A DNA stretch of 64,000 bases from Pampus argenteus (taxonomy: Eukaryota; Chordata; Actinopteri; Scombriformes; Stromateidae), in NCBI GenBank assembly GCA_036937835.1, contig CM072875.1, positions 13,281,001 to 13,345,000 on the forward strand. Reading direction: 5' to 3'. Position 1 is the first letter of the stretch. Every line of letters begins with the position of its first letter. This document shows positions 48,997 to 60,400 of this stretch, piece by piece. Both the position numbers and the translations under genes were made by a program. The notes beneath the pieces were generated by a model. It worked only from the letters and a program-made list of their open reading frames with translations. It made no database searches and was not told the DNA's origin.

Positions 48997-49201
48997 TTTA
49001 TTGATGTCTTTCTGACTGCAGCCAGCACAAGGTGAGGAAAACAAATGCAGGCCGAGGCCCCTTTGCACATGCAGGTTCTGTACTTCAGAGTAGAGCTAGA
49101 TTCAGACTGGACAGACAGCAGGTGGAGGGTTGATTGTGTTAGAAAGATCTGTTGCATATTGTGCTGTAGTAGCTGGCCAGGAGCCCCTCAGAGGAGCAGG
49201 T
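48997..49201 (-). other. dpp6: Probable dpp6 3'UTR
   Basis: Downstream of the stop on the minus strand, AATAAA occurs at 49002-48997 and again at 48960-48955. This gives a short 3'UTR of about 200-250 nt if they are used. A longer UTR reaching toward 48 kb is possible. Confidence 0.45.
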
Positions 49202-51098
49202 CTAGCTGTCATCCCCGTCCTCTTCCTGCTGGTCGGCCGTCAGTATCTCTGGCTCCCGGAAACACTCCTGGAAGAAGTTGACCAGGGATTGGCTCAGGTG
49301 CTTCTTTGTCTCATCACTGTGAAGGAAGTGGCCCTCGTCTGGGTAGATCTGTGGACGAATACAGAAATGTCACATCATTGATCATGGGTACCAAACTGTG
49401 TGGGTGTGTGAGTGTTGTTTTTAAACTTTCAAAAAAAAATTTATTTTATGTTGATCAACTTTCAGTGTTAGGTTACAGAGCATATCAGTAAACATGGCAG
49501 GTATAGAAACCTTTGACAGATCTGCAGCTCACCTGTAGAGTGTAATTAGCCTTCTTGCTGATTAAATGGTTGATAAATTTGGCCGTGTGCTGAAAGTGGA
49601 CCTTTTCTGTGGCGGTGGAACATCAAAGAACATAAGAACAGAGAGACACATGAGGCTCCGATTACAATTAACCTCTGACTCTTTGCAAAATTGAGAAAAA
49701 TACCAGACATTTCTGTTACCATCAGCCGTTGGATGAATTATCAAGTACTGCTTCTCCTGAAGCTGACCTGCTCTCTGTCCTAAATTTGCCATCTGCATGA
49801 ATGAGAAAGAGTCATCAAACATCGTTTAAATAATCACCCTCAACTCCATCCTCATCTTTTTTAATTAAACATCTTGATGCACGATTTTGATAAGAAACAT
49901 TGACGCTATACCGTATATACTCGGGAATCTGTCTTTGAGCCGAGGTATCGTTCTGAAAATGCAGATGCTGCCAATTGGAAAAGAGAAATCTGGGTTAGAA
50001 AGCCTTTACACGGTGTAAGAGCATGACATCTACAGTACTAGATATCTGTTGAAAGAGTATCAATGAAGTTATACCATAAAGCTCAAAATCTGTGATGGGG
50101 GAGACTGCTGTTCCACATTTAAGTTGAGTGAACTCCTCAGAGCTCAGGAGCATCGTGGCTAAATATCCTCCATAGGCCTACAAACACAGAAACGCATCAA
50201 GAAGATCAAAAACAAAAACAGCATACATGCACATCTTTGAGCATTCAATCACCTTACCTTTCCATAAACGCCCATTCGATTCTTATCAATGTATGGCTCT
50301 TTGGATATAAACCTAAAAATGAGAGTAAGATGTTATGGGACTGCTGAAGTCAGGACCACTCAAGTCAAAGAATCAGTTATATTTATCAGTATGGTTCTGC
50401 TCAAAGAGAGTAGCAGCAGAGACCCAACGTACAGAACAGAAGAGTAGTTCAATTGAATGTACAGAAGTGAATAAGTGGAGTCTGATGTGCTGTAGGCTGT
50501 GAGTTGAGTCTGAACTAACACTGTGCTCAGTTTTTTAGTAAAAGTCTGACCTGAGCGCCTCCAGCTGGTCCCTCTCCTCTAACTTTCCCAGCTTCCTCCT
50601 GACTTTGTGGAGCAGGTTGGTGCCCTGAAAGCCGCTGCCGTGGCCGTCGAAGCGGATGACAATGGTGCTGAAGCTGCTGACCAGAACGGTGGCCCAGTCT
50701 ATCTGGAACTGCTCCGTCACCATCTGGCCACCAGGTGTACCGTCCCTGTGGAAAATACAGACGAATATAGGAAAATCGATAACATTTTGTGCAAGATAGC
50801 TTTTTAGACTAAAAGCAGTCATACTTACACTAGCAGCAGTAAGGGGTAATGAGCTGTATCTACAAATCCAGCCGGCTTGAGAATCTGCATGGTCAGGGCT
50901 ACGACAGGACAGGGTTAATTGAGACCTTCGAGTACGTAAAAAAAGACAGCTTCTAATTTCATGTGGATGTAGCAAAACATGAACATCGTGGACACATACT
51001 GTAGTCGTCTATGGTGATGGTCTCGTACTCCACTCGGGGCATCTGCATGTTGTTGTAAGTGTGGTTTACCCTTTCGTTTGTCTCCACATCAAACACCT
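49202..51098 (-). other. dpp6: dpp6 exons encoding the alpha/beta-hydrolase domain
   Basis: Exons from 51098 down to 49202. VFDVETNERVNHTYNN leads into MPRVEYETITIDDYTLTMQI, DGTPGGQMVTEQFQIDW and IRFDGHGSGFQGTNLLHKVR. Then come MGVYGKAYGGYLATMLL, CGTAVSPITDFELYASAFSE, YLIIHPTADEKVHFQH and IYPDEGHFLHSDE. The Asp (TADEK) and His (DEGHF) positions of the DPP4 catalytic triad persist, but the nucleophile Ser is Ala. The protein ends in an acidic tail (QQEEDGDDS), like the acidic ends of DPP6 and DPP10. Confidence 0.92.
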
Positions 51099-54000
51099 CT
51101 GCAGTTAAGAAGAAACATGAAAACATTGTTACACTTATTTGCAAAAGGATCCATTAGAGTTTAATGTAGATGGGGATGTAGAAGGACTACACCGGGTACT
51201 GAGACAACACTCACTCTGTTTGTCCTTGGTGCTATAGATAGCCACACTTGGTATATCAGGGCCTACAAAGAAAGAATAATTTAAAGAAAAAGATCATTTA
51301 ATAGAAATTCGATATATTTTATGTAACAAAACTGACAAAACATGCCTCCAACATACCAGTAATCAAGACACTGACATGCACTCCTTCTCTGTCCCATCTT
51401 AACAGACTTCAGAAACAGCTCTCTCAGCCAGCGCTGTAGTTTAATAATCTACTTCCGCTCCACGAGAAGCAGTTGAATCCAAGCTTATTATTTCACAATG
51501 GAGCTACTCTCTTAAGATGCAATTAAGAAAGCCCCCTGGCATATTTCCTCTCTGGCATGAGCCCCCTTAAACAAATCAGCTTCCATGGAAACCATGTTGT
51601 TGAGCCTTGGTGCAGAAGCCACAAGGGCAAAAAAAAAAAACACTCAAAGTATCTCTTAGGAGGAACACAAACATGAAAGCGAAATATTTCCATTTGTTGG
51701 ATAGTAAAAGCAGAGAGACCCAATCTCTCTGCCGGTAGTTTTAATACTCACATGACTGCTGGCATACAGTCAGAAAAGACTTATAAGATTTATTTCTGTG
51801 GCTAATCAGAGGTATCCAGCAGTGGTTTGAGGTTATCTGATAATGTCCAGTTCGATATCAGCTCTCGACCTGACATGAAGCAGTAATTCAATTATACTTT
51901 CCCTTTGAACATGGCTCTCTGCTCCCCCCCCTGAAGACTTTTATTCTCATGAGTGCTGGGATGTAAAAGCTTTCTGCTGCGAAGGTTAAATCAAAAAGGG
52001 CTTTTGACTGTAAAGATTCAAGGTAAAGGACAACTCACCTTTACAGTTGAGTAAGAAATACTGTATGTTGTGGCTGAATGAGACGTCCACATAGCCGCAC
52101 TTGATTTCACAAGAGAGGCAGCAGCGGTTGAAAGGAGGAATTGTGTCGGCACTATAGGACGGCACTGAGTAAGTGTGGTTTTATGCAGTACTCATAGGAA
52201 AGACGCACATTAGCACGGAAAATACAGCACATGGATGATTTTTAATGAAATCCCACCTATACAAGTGCCGTCGCTTGGGGTCATCCTCCGTGCTCAGAAA
52301 GTATCTGGAAAACATTGCCAAAAATAATTCGCGATTCTGCGTCACTGGCTGTTCAAAAATGTGCATGTAAAAATATCAAAATATCTTACATGAGGTTCCT
52401 TTCGTGATTGTAGGCCAAGATGCTGGTGACATCCCAGTCTCCAGAGGTGAGGGACTGAAGTATGTCTGTGCTCGTGTTAGGCTGAGAGAAAAATAACACA
52501 ACAAGGGACAACTCAACATTTTGTACTAATCCTCAAAGGACAAAAAATTAAAAAAGGACGCCAATTTCGCCATTATAGTTACCATAGATGTGGACATAGA
52601 AATATGGAAAAACTTTCCTCTGCCACCCTGAGGAATTGCTCTGGTGAAGAAGAACTTGTGTCCGTCATGGGAAAAGAGTGGCGCTTCATTCTGCAGAGAA
52701 GAGAGAAAAAACATCTGGGTGTGATGCATCCCTGCTGGGCCTTCATATCTCCTATTATGTACTATATTACCTTTTTCTTTTAATCAATCACCATCACCTA
52801 CCTGTCTGTGCAACCAACTCTCACTCTCATCCTCATGTTTCTGAAAAAAAAACAAAAAAAAAACAGAATTATCCTTTAATAAACACACCGTATACAGTGA
52901 CAGCAGATTTCACACTCTGCCATGGAAAATGTTTCACCTTAATGCAGACACCAGTTGTAGCCTCACACAGTGTCAGTATAGAGTTGTTCTGGGCTCTGTT
53001 CAGCCAGTTGACAGCCAGTTTGGTGCTAGTGGCCCATTTCACCATGGTGATATAATATTCCCTCCTAAAAAAAAAAAAAAACCCAGAAGGCAAGAATACA
53101 TCACCACCACTACTGACAGCCTCTGCCTCACTACTGCAGGGCTGTGCTCATGCCTGTTACTTCAAACACAATAAGACATGTTCAGCCTGTCACTCACCCT
53201 ATTCGGGGGTCATCAGGTTTCTTCATCACCACGGTGTGCAGCGGACCGTTGAGGCTCACCACTGACAAGTACACTACAGGGTTTTCCTCCCCAGCCTGCA
53301 AGGGCCAAGAGGAAAATAGACAAGTGTCTTGTGGGATTTCAGTCGAGACACCAGAGACGTGTCATTCTGTTGCTTTAAGGGTTAAACAACCTTTATCAAA
53401 GTATGCAGAAAAAAACCTCAGTGTGGTAGAGTATTTACATTCTCTAAGCTGTTAGAGTTGTGAGATTGTGGATGGAGACTTGCCTTTGGGTAGTGATACT
53501 CCAAGCTGCTGGGGTAGGGTGATCCTGTGAAAAACGGGACTTCCATCTTTGGCACCAGCGTGTCGTTGATGGTCATGTAGGCCAGACGCAGCCCGTCTGG
53601 GGACCACCAGTGGGCTATGTGGGTCTGCAAGATCTCCTCTGTAAAAAAAAACAAAAAACTTTTTCTTTTTTTTTTTTACAGAATTCATGAAACGGATCAG
53701 TTCAGGTTTTGTTGTGCATTGGTAACATCAGCTTTGAAAGACCTTTTGGAATACAACTCTGCAGGGAAAAAAAATGCAAAACTAAATCGTATTATTTATG
53801 CCATATATGTGTACAACAACTCTTACCTCACTGAGGTTTTTCAGCTGTTGCCTGATGATTAATATTTAATCCAGCAGGGGGCAGAAGAGCTCTATGAAAA
53901 CATTTATATTCCATACTGGTCCTATGTCAGTATTTTCCCAGAAGATCAGCTCAACCTTGATGATGTCTGGGTGATTTTGTTATCACTGATGTTGTCGTGC

Positions 54001-57000
54001 TATAATTATTTTTTTCACATTAATGTGAATGCAGAAGGTGAAGCCTATTGTCATTAGAGATTCAATGAAGTTTCATCATTTTTTCAGCTATCATTCTTAA
54101 GGCCAACTAGTGTTTTTTTTTTTTTTTTTTGCAGTGCAGCAGGATTTTCAAGGCCTGTGCACACATTTTTTTTTATGAAGGCCACATTTAATAAGACTCC
54201 TACTCTTTCAAAATGTTGCTTTAGTTGACATTTAACATGCACCGTCGGAGACAAACTATAACAAAATCTGGTTTTGTATTTCTTGCCCTCCCACATCTGC
54301 TGTGTTGAAGTTCGGTTGTGAGGTTCATGTGACACACTCTCTGCTTTGCATGACAATCACTGCTGTCAGAGGCAACTATAGAGCTGTCTAAACCTCCATC
54401 AGCGTGGGAAGTGGCACATGCACCAGAAAAAAAAAACACTCAAGAAAACAGAAATATTCAAATGTGCAGACAAGCATGTGGCATTCTAATAAAATCAAAT
54501 TCTCTCATCTCTGCTGCTCTACAGGAGAAATTTTCTGCCAGACTTCAACACCATGACTTCACTGTCTTTCATCTCTTGATCACAGTTACCGCTCACATAT
54601 GTTGATGCTTCATTATGACAACTTAAGGAACAATTATTAACACTAATCGTCTTCAAAGTCTTGCGGATTATTACATTTTTGGCCAAGCATTGTTCAAACC
54701 CGCAGGACGGTAGAGTGTGAATCATTTGATACACACACATTTGCTGTCAGTCTTGTGTAAAATATTCCATTAGTTGTAAAAGTGCATCCACAGAAACGGC
54801 ACGTTGTCCATTTTTAATAGAAAGTTACAGCATGATAGACTGTAACATCAATGAACTGTGAAACTGGCAGATTTAAATGATTTATATTCACTTTTGAATA
54901 TGTGAAAAAAGTTTGGAGCAATAGTTTTATATGCTCAATGGGGCAATGGATTAAAAACTATTAACACTGTAAGCAATGCATGTAAAAACTGTGAGCTGCA
55001 TGATCTGCGTTTTTGTAAGTCTGTCTGTTATCTGGTGATAAATCCTTACACATAGCAGCAAAATTGATTACTGTACTTCTTTCATGTCATCTTCTATGTC
55101 TACAACAAATGAAATTATTCCATTAATTAAGAAATAACGATTACAGCCAACCCCGAAGCAGTTCTCTCACAAGTAAATGCAATTACATTTGAGAATTAAA
55201 TTACAGTAATCATGCAAAAGAAAAAGTTTTTACTTACTAAACAAGAAACCTATAAACATCAACACAGCAGCATATCTGTAAACAAAACCATATTCAAGTG
55301 CTTTGTAATTGTACTGTCAGTCTACACGTTCGCAGTGATCAGAAAACATCTCATACCGTATTACAAGTGTGACGGCTTTTGAACATCTGCTGAGATTGCA
55401 GCACAACAGACTTGAATTGATTAAAATGCGCCTGTACATAAAGACGAGCTATAGGAAGTCTAGAAGAGAGAAACACATCCAGCTGTGCTCCTTCAAATAA
55501 TATCAAACATACTTTCAATGTCTCAAGGTGGGGATTGGATTAAAACACAGTCTTTAGATTTAGTCAGTTAAATACTTTATATGGCCAAAAGTTTTTGGAT
55601 ACCCCCGGTTAAACGTATGCACATGCTTTTATGCACTCGGACTGTTTTTCTTGTGTCATTGATATATTGTTATATTTGTTAAAAAAATAGTCAAAGTCCC
55701 AACAAGAGAAAAAAAAGATATGTAAAAAGCCCAGGCTTCAACCTGCTCTGAATGCTCTATTTGTAAAATCACCTTTACGTCCCTGTTGAACTAACATCAG
55801 ATTGTTCTTTATGTCACTTCCCTCAATTTCCTTTCAGTTCGGTTCAAGTGGCAGGATTTACCACTTCTTTGAATTTTGGGAAAAAAAGTCCACCATTTGC
55901 AACAATGAAATGATAGAAATTGTAGTCTTCTAGGTGATGCAATATTTCAGAGTACAGGTAGCTCGATGTCTTACCTTCATAGAGCCAGTCAGGAAGGCCA
56001 TTGAAGACGACTCCCTCTTTACCGGTGGAAACCAGGCGGATCGAGCGACTCTCTACTGTTGCTCTGTAGTAGATATTGTTTTCAAATATGAAGATCTGGA
56101 CAGAGACATAAAGAGCAATGACCAGCGTATCACTGTATGCAGTCTAAACTTTCTAGACTTCTGTATTGATGATTTAAAGCCAAGCAAAGTCTGTTTTCCA
56201 CCTTCAGTTGGAGCCTTACGCCAAACCCTCTTTATCATAACATGACTCTATCTTAATCCAGATAGAAACCCGACTACCCACTTGATGACACTTATAAGCT
56301 AATACAGACTCAGTCAACACCTGCCTTAAGCGCTATATTAACAGATATTTGCTTTGCCTCATTACGGTTCATGCTGGATCTCTCTGCAACGCAGCGTGAA
56401 ACCCTTTCTGCTGCTAATCAAAGCATTGGAGCCGGCAGAGGGCCTGCGGGCACACATGCGCACGCGCACACATGCGTGCACACACGTGCACACACACACG
56501 CTTGAAGAGGCACACAAGTAAACCATTTTTACCTCTGTGCTTATTGAGACATTACGCTGTCGAGCTAAACTGCAGGTTAGACTGCTGATTTGAGCCCTCA
56601 GCGTCAACGATGGCATTGCCTGAAAGATTTAAGACACATGGCTGGCAGATGAGTGTGTGACACTTAAAACCCTCTGTCAATCCACTCCACTGTTTTCGCT
56701 GCCTTGCCTGGTGTCAGTGTGAAGGAGATGAAGGTGTGATTGACTGGTATCTGAAGCTCAGGCAATGTTGGTGTGACTGGGCTGTCAGCTAAAACTTCTT
56801 CAGTTGGCCTCCAGTAACCGGCACAAGAATCAGAAAGCGAAAGACAAAGACATAGCTATCTTGCTCTGATCTATGTCTGCTGTTGAGAAAATCAAAGTTT
56901 TATATTGTGTGTGGCTGCGTAAAGCAAAGGAAGCTGGTGGTTTGCAAAAGTTGCAAGAAAAAAATTGTGGGCAGCTACATAAAAACTCAGTATTTTTTAT

Positions 57001-57452
57001 AATCATGGATCAGACTTTGGCCAAAAGTATCTGAAAACTCAACCTCAATTTGACTTCACATTATTAACACTTAAAGGATTAGTAGAGATGCGTAAAGTCT
57101 CCACATTTGAGGGCCTCATTGCATTTTGTCGTAAATTATCCTGAATGCCCTCCAAAAACTGGTACAGTTTACAATGGCAGGTGTAAACTGTACCAGGTGG
57201 AAATCTCTTGACTTGTATTCACTCATTTGCTGATTTTTCAATCTTCAAGGGATAAGATGAGAGAAAATGAAGAATAAGCAAAAGGACTGAAAAGAGTTCT
57301 TTTAAATGGGTGGAGATACGAAAGTGGCAACATCAAAGATTGTTTTGTGTTTTAGTGTTTGTTTGTTTTTTTGTGCACTATTACCCAATTTTGTAATTTC
57401 TCCTTTAAAACTGTGAAAGATCCCTCATTTCTGTGCCATTATAACCTCTCTT

Positions 57453-57487
<35 letters not shown>

Positions 57488-60400
57488 TGTGTGTGTTGAC
57501 CCAGGCCACCCTTACTGATTGCTCTGTCACAGTAGAGTAATCGCTTGTGGTTTAACGAGGGCAGTGTCACAGGATTGATCTCCCTGTTCTCCTCACTGTA
57601 CATATGATGCTTCACTGCGCAAAGCCATACTGCCACAAACACACACACACACACTCACTCACACACACACACACACACTCAGTGTTGTTGACGAAACACT
57701 TGATAAATTGCTTCAGTTCTGATGAAGTTTATGGGAAATCTTTATATTCAGAAACCGTGAGAAAGAAAAAAAAAAAAAAAGAAAACATCCAACATTGCCA
57801 AGTCAGACGGAGACGAAAGACGAGAGCTCATCTAATTTTTCTTACATAACCTCACTGTTTATTAAATCAAACGCAGAGCTACAGTAACAGCATTGCAAAA
57901 AGGAACAATCAGGAAGACTATTACCATATGCAAATTCATCACTGTTTTTCTCTCGGCAGGCAAAGTCTCATTGCACACTTGGAAATATTAATATATTCTC
58001 ACAGCAATGTATCTGTAATTTAAGCAATTTATATGATAAGAGAAATTATGGAGGATGGAAAAGCTTTAAAGTTAAATGAAACATGGCACCGCTTGAACCG
58101 CCTGATCCCCAATCCAAACAAGAAATAATTTAAATTCAACAAGGAGAAAAAAAAGGGTATTAGATGAAGTAAGAATAAAACAAAAGATTATCAGGTGCTT
58201 TTTTTAGTTTTTATAGTTAATGACACCTTTAAGCTCATAATCGCATAAGGCTGCTACCGTTTTCTTACTGTCGATTCTACGGCACAAAGATAGAAGCTAT
58301 CTGTAGGTTTTGGCTACACAGGAAATTTATAGCGTCACAGGATAAATTCATTGTTGGCTTTGGTCTTTTCAAGGGATTTAAATTAAAAAATTAAAAAATA
58401 TTGTAAGCCTTATCATTGAATAATTAACACCAAGTAAAAGAAAAAAAATAAATAATGATCTGATGCCTATTGGTAGGATGACATCATCTGTTATGGATAA
58501 AGTTTGGGTTAGAAAAACAATGTGGTTTTTGGTTTAAATATCCACTTTATTAAGGAGCTTTGCTATCGTGGTTATCGACCTACTTCCTTTGCAGACTTTG
58601 TGGTTATCTAACATCGTAACACTACTTCGTCTCTCCAGCCTCTAAAGGTCGTAATGGGACACCTTTCTCTTCTTTGAGGATTGTAGGACCGCCCTTTACC
58701 CCCAGAACAGTCTGAATTATGTATGGCATGGATTCAACAAGGTTGATCCACATTTTTACATTTTATTTAACCATAAATCTGAGACCAAAAATAATATTTA
58801 AAATAGACATTTCATAGATGGTTTGTTTGAATCAAATATCTGTTGTAAGATTTCATCATCGCATCATCTCAAAAGCTTCTATTAGTAAAATTAGTTTATT
58901 TATTTTAAATAATGTTCACATAAACAATAATAACTGCTCCTGACCCATTAAAAAGGGAGACTTGGCATTAAATAGTAACACAACATAAACCTGAAGGTTT
59001 AAAAAATAAATTTCAATAGCGGCAACCCACTTTTGAGTGTGTTTAGGCAGTCTGGAAAATATTTTTGCAGGTGATGCTGCTTCTTTTTCATTCTATACAG
59101 CCTGTATATTCATTAAAATTAACTGATACATTTTACAAACTCTGTCCCCAAATGTTGCTAATGACACACACACACACACACTTTAGTCAGTGCCATGTGT
59201 TTGATCTCCACCAGCAACCCCGGACTGTCCAAACCATGAGTTGTGGCACCAAGATGCCATCTGCCTCTGCTGCTCTCACCAAGTGTAAATTGTTCTGGCT
59301 TCACAGTAATACTGACTGTGGTCAAAGCACAAAGACAATTCACCCTAGACCCCTTAAGGTGCCCATTACAGTTCACTCTACACAGACTTTTTATCTCCAC
59401 ATTTGTCTGATCCCTGCTGTTCCTCCTCTGTGATACCAGGTGGACTCAGACAGATCTCCACCACTGTGCCAGTCTTCAGTTAGAGTAATCAGAAAAGGCT
59501 CTGGCTACTTACCAGCTGCTGGTTTCTGGGTCCCCATCCAGCAAACTGCAGGACAGCATCATGCACTTCAGGGGGGGTCAAAGGCCAAGTTTCCCTGTGG
59601 AGATAACACATTAAAGAACCAATACAGTATGTGTCTATGTGTACACTCCATACACAGTGCATTTCATCTAACGAAAAGGAAGTCATGTCTTTCTCCCTCA
59701 CTGTAGTCACATCTACATCTGTATCCTTTTTTTAGCTCAAGCTGACTACAAATATGGAACAGTAGGGAAATAAGCGGACGTAGATGGATGATAGGCTAAA
59801 CACAGGCCATGCTGAAAACAAAACGTGACTTAAATGCATTCCCACAAAGTGAAAGCAGGTAAATGGAGCCGATGACAGTAGGTTGACTACATGTGGTCAG
59901 GCTGAGGGTATATTGTCCAGTCAAAGATCTGTGAGAGAAGCAGAACAGACAGAAAAAAGTGCCAAAAGACAACAGGCATTAAAAAAGTAGATGCCATAGA
60001 GGTGAGTCTTACTTTGTCACAAGGCTGACAATGATGTACTTGGCCACATAGGAGTGTTGATAGATCTGCAGAGATAAACAGCATCACAATCAAAGGAGGA
60101 CAACTTCTGAAAAAAACATACAGCACTCTGAAGATTTTCTCACCGGTTTCATTTCAAAGGCCAACAACACATGTTGCATATCTGGGGACACTTGGTACTT
60201 GGCGGCTCTTGATCTCTCCTGGATGGGATTAAAAACACCACTTGGTACAATTAATACAGTACTAACGCGTCCCAGTGCAGTAGCAGCGGACACAATACTT
60301 TCTACTCTTGAAATACAGAATGCAGAAGAACGACGATACTCACTAACAACTGGTTCGGCACAATAATGATTCTCTCCTTGGTGTCAACATTGAGCCGGAC

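Larger units (their letters stand above)
53639..55974 (-). other. dpp6 intron (2.3 kb)
   Basis: Contains a CTCF-like match (53871-53887, CCAGCAGGGGGCAGAAG), long T tracts near 54113-54130 and a repeat fragment at 55571-55607. No coding sequence is supported. Confidence 0.65.
56096..59512 (-). other. dpp6 intron (3.4 kb) with simple repeats and a hairpin
   Basis: Holds the alternating purine-pyrimidine tract (56451-56500), a perfect hairpin (57159-57196), GT and CA runs (57457-57496, 57639-57678, 59164-59181) and otherwise AT-rich sequence. No ORF is supported. Confidence 0.65.
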
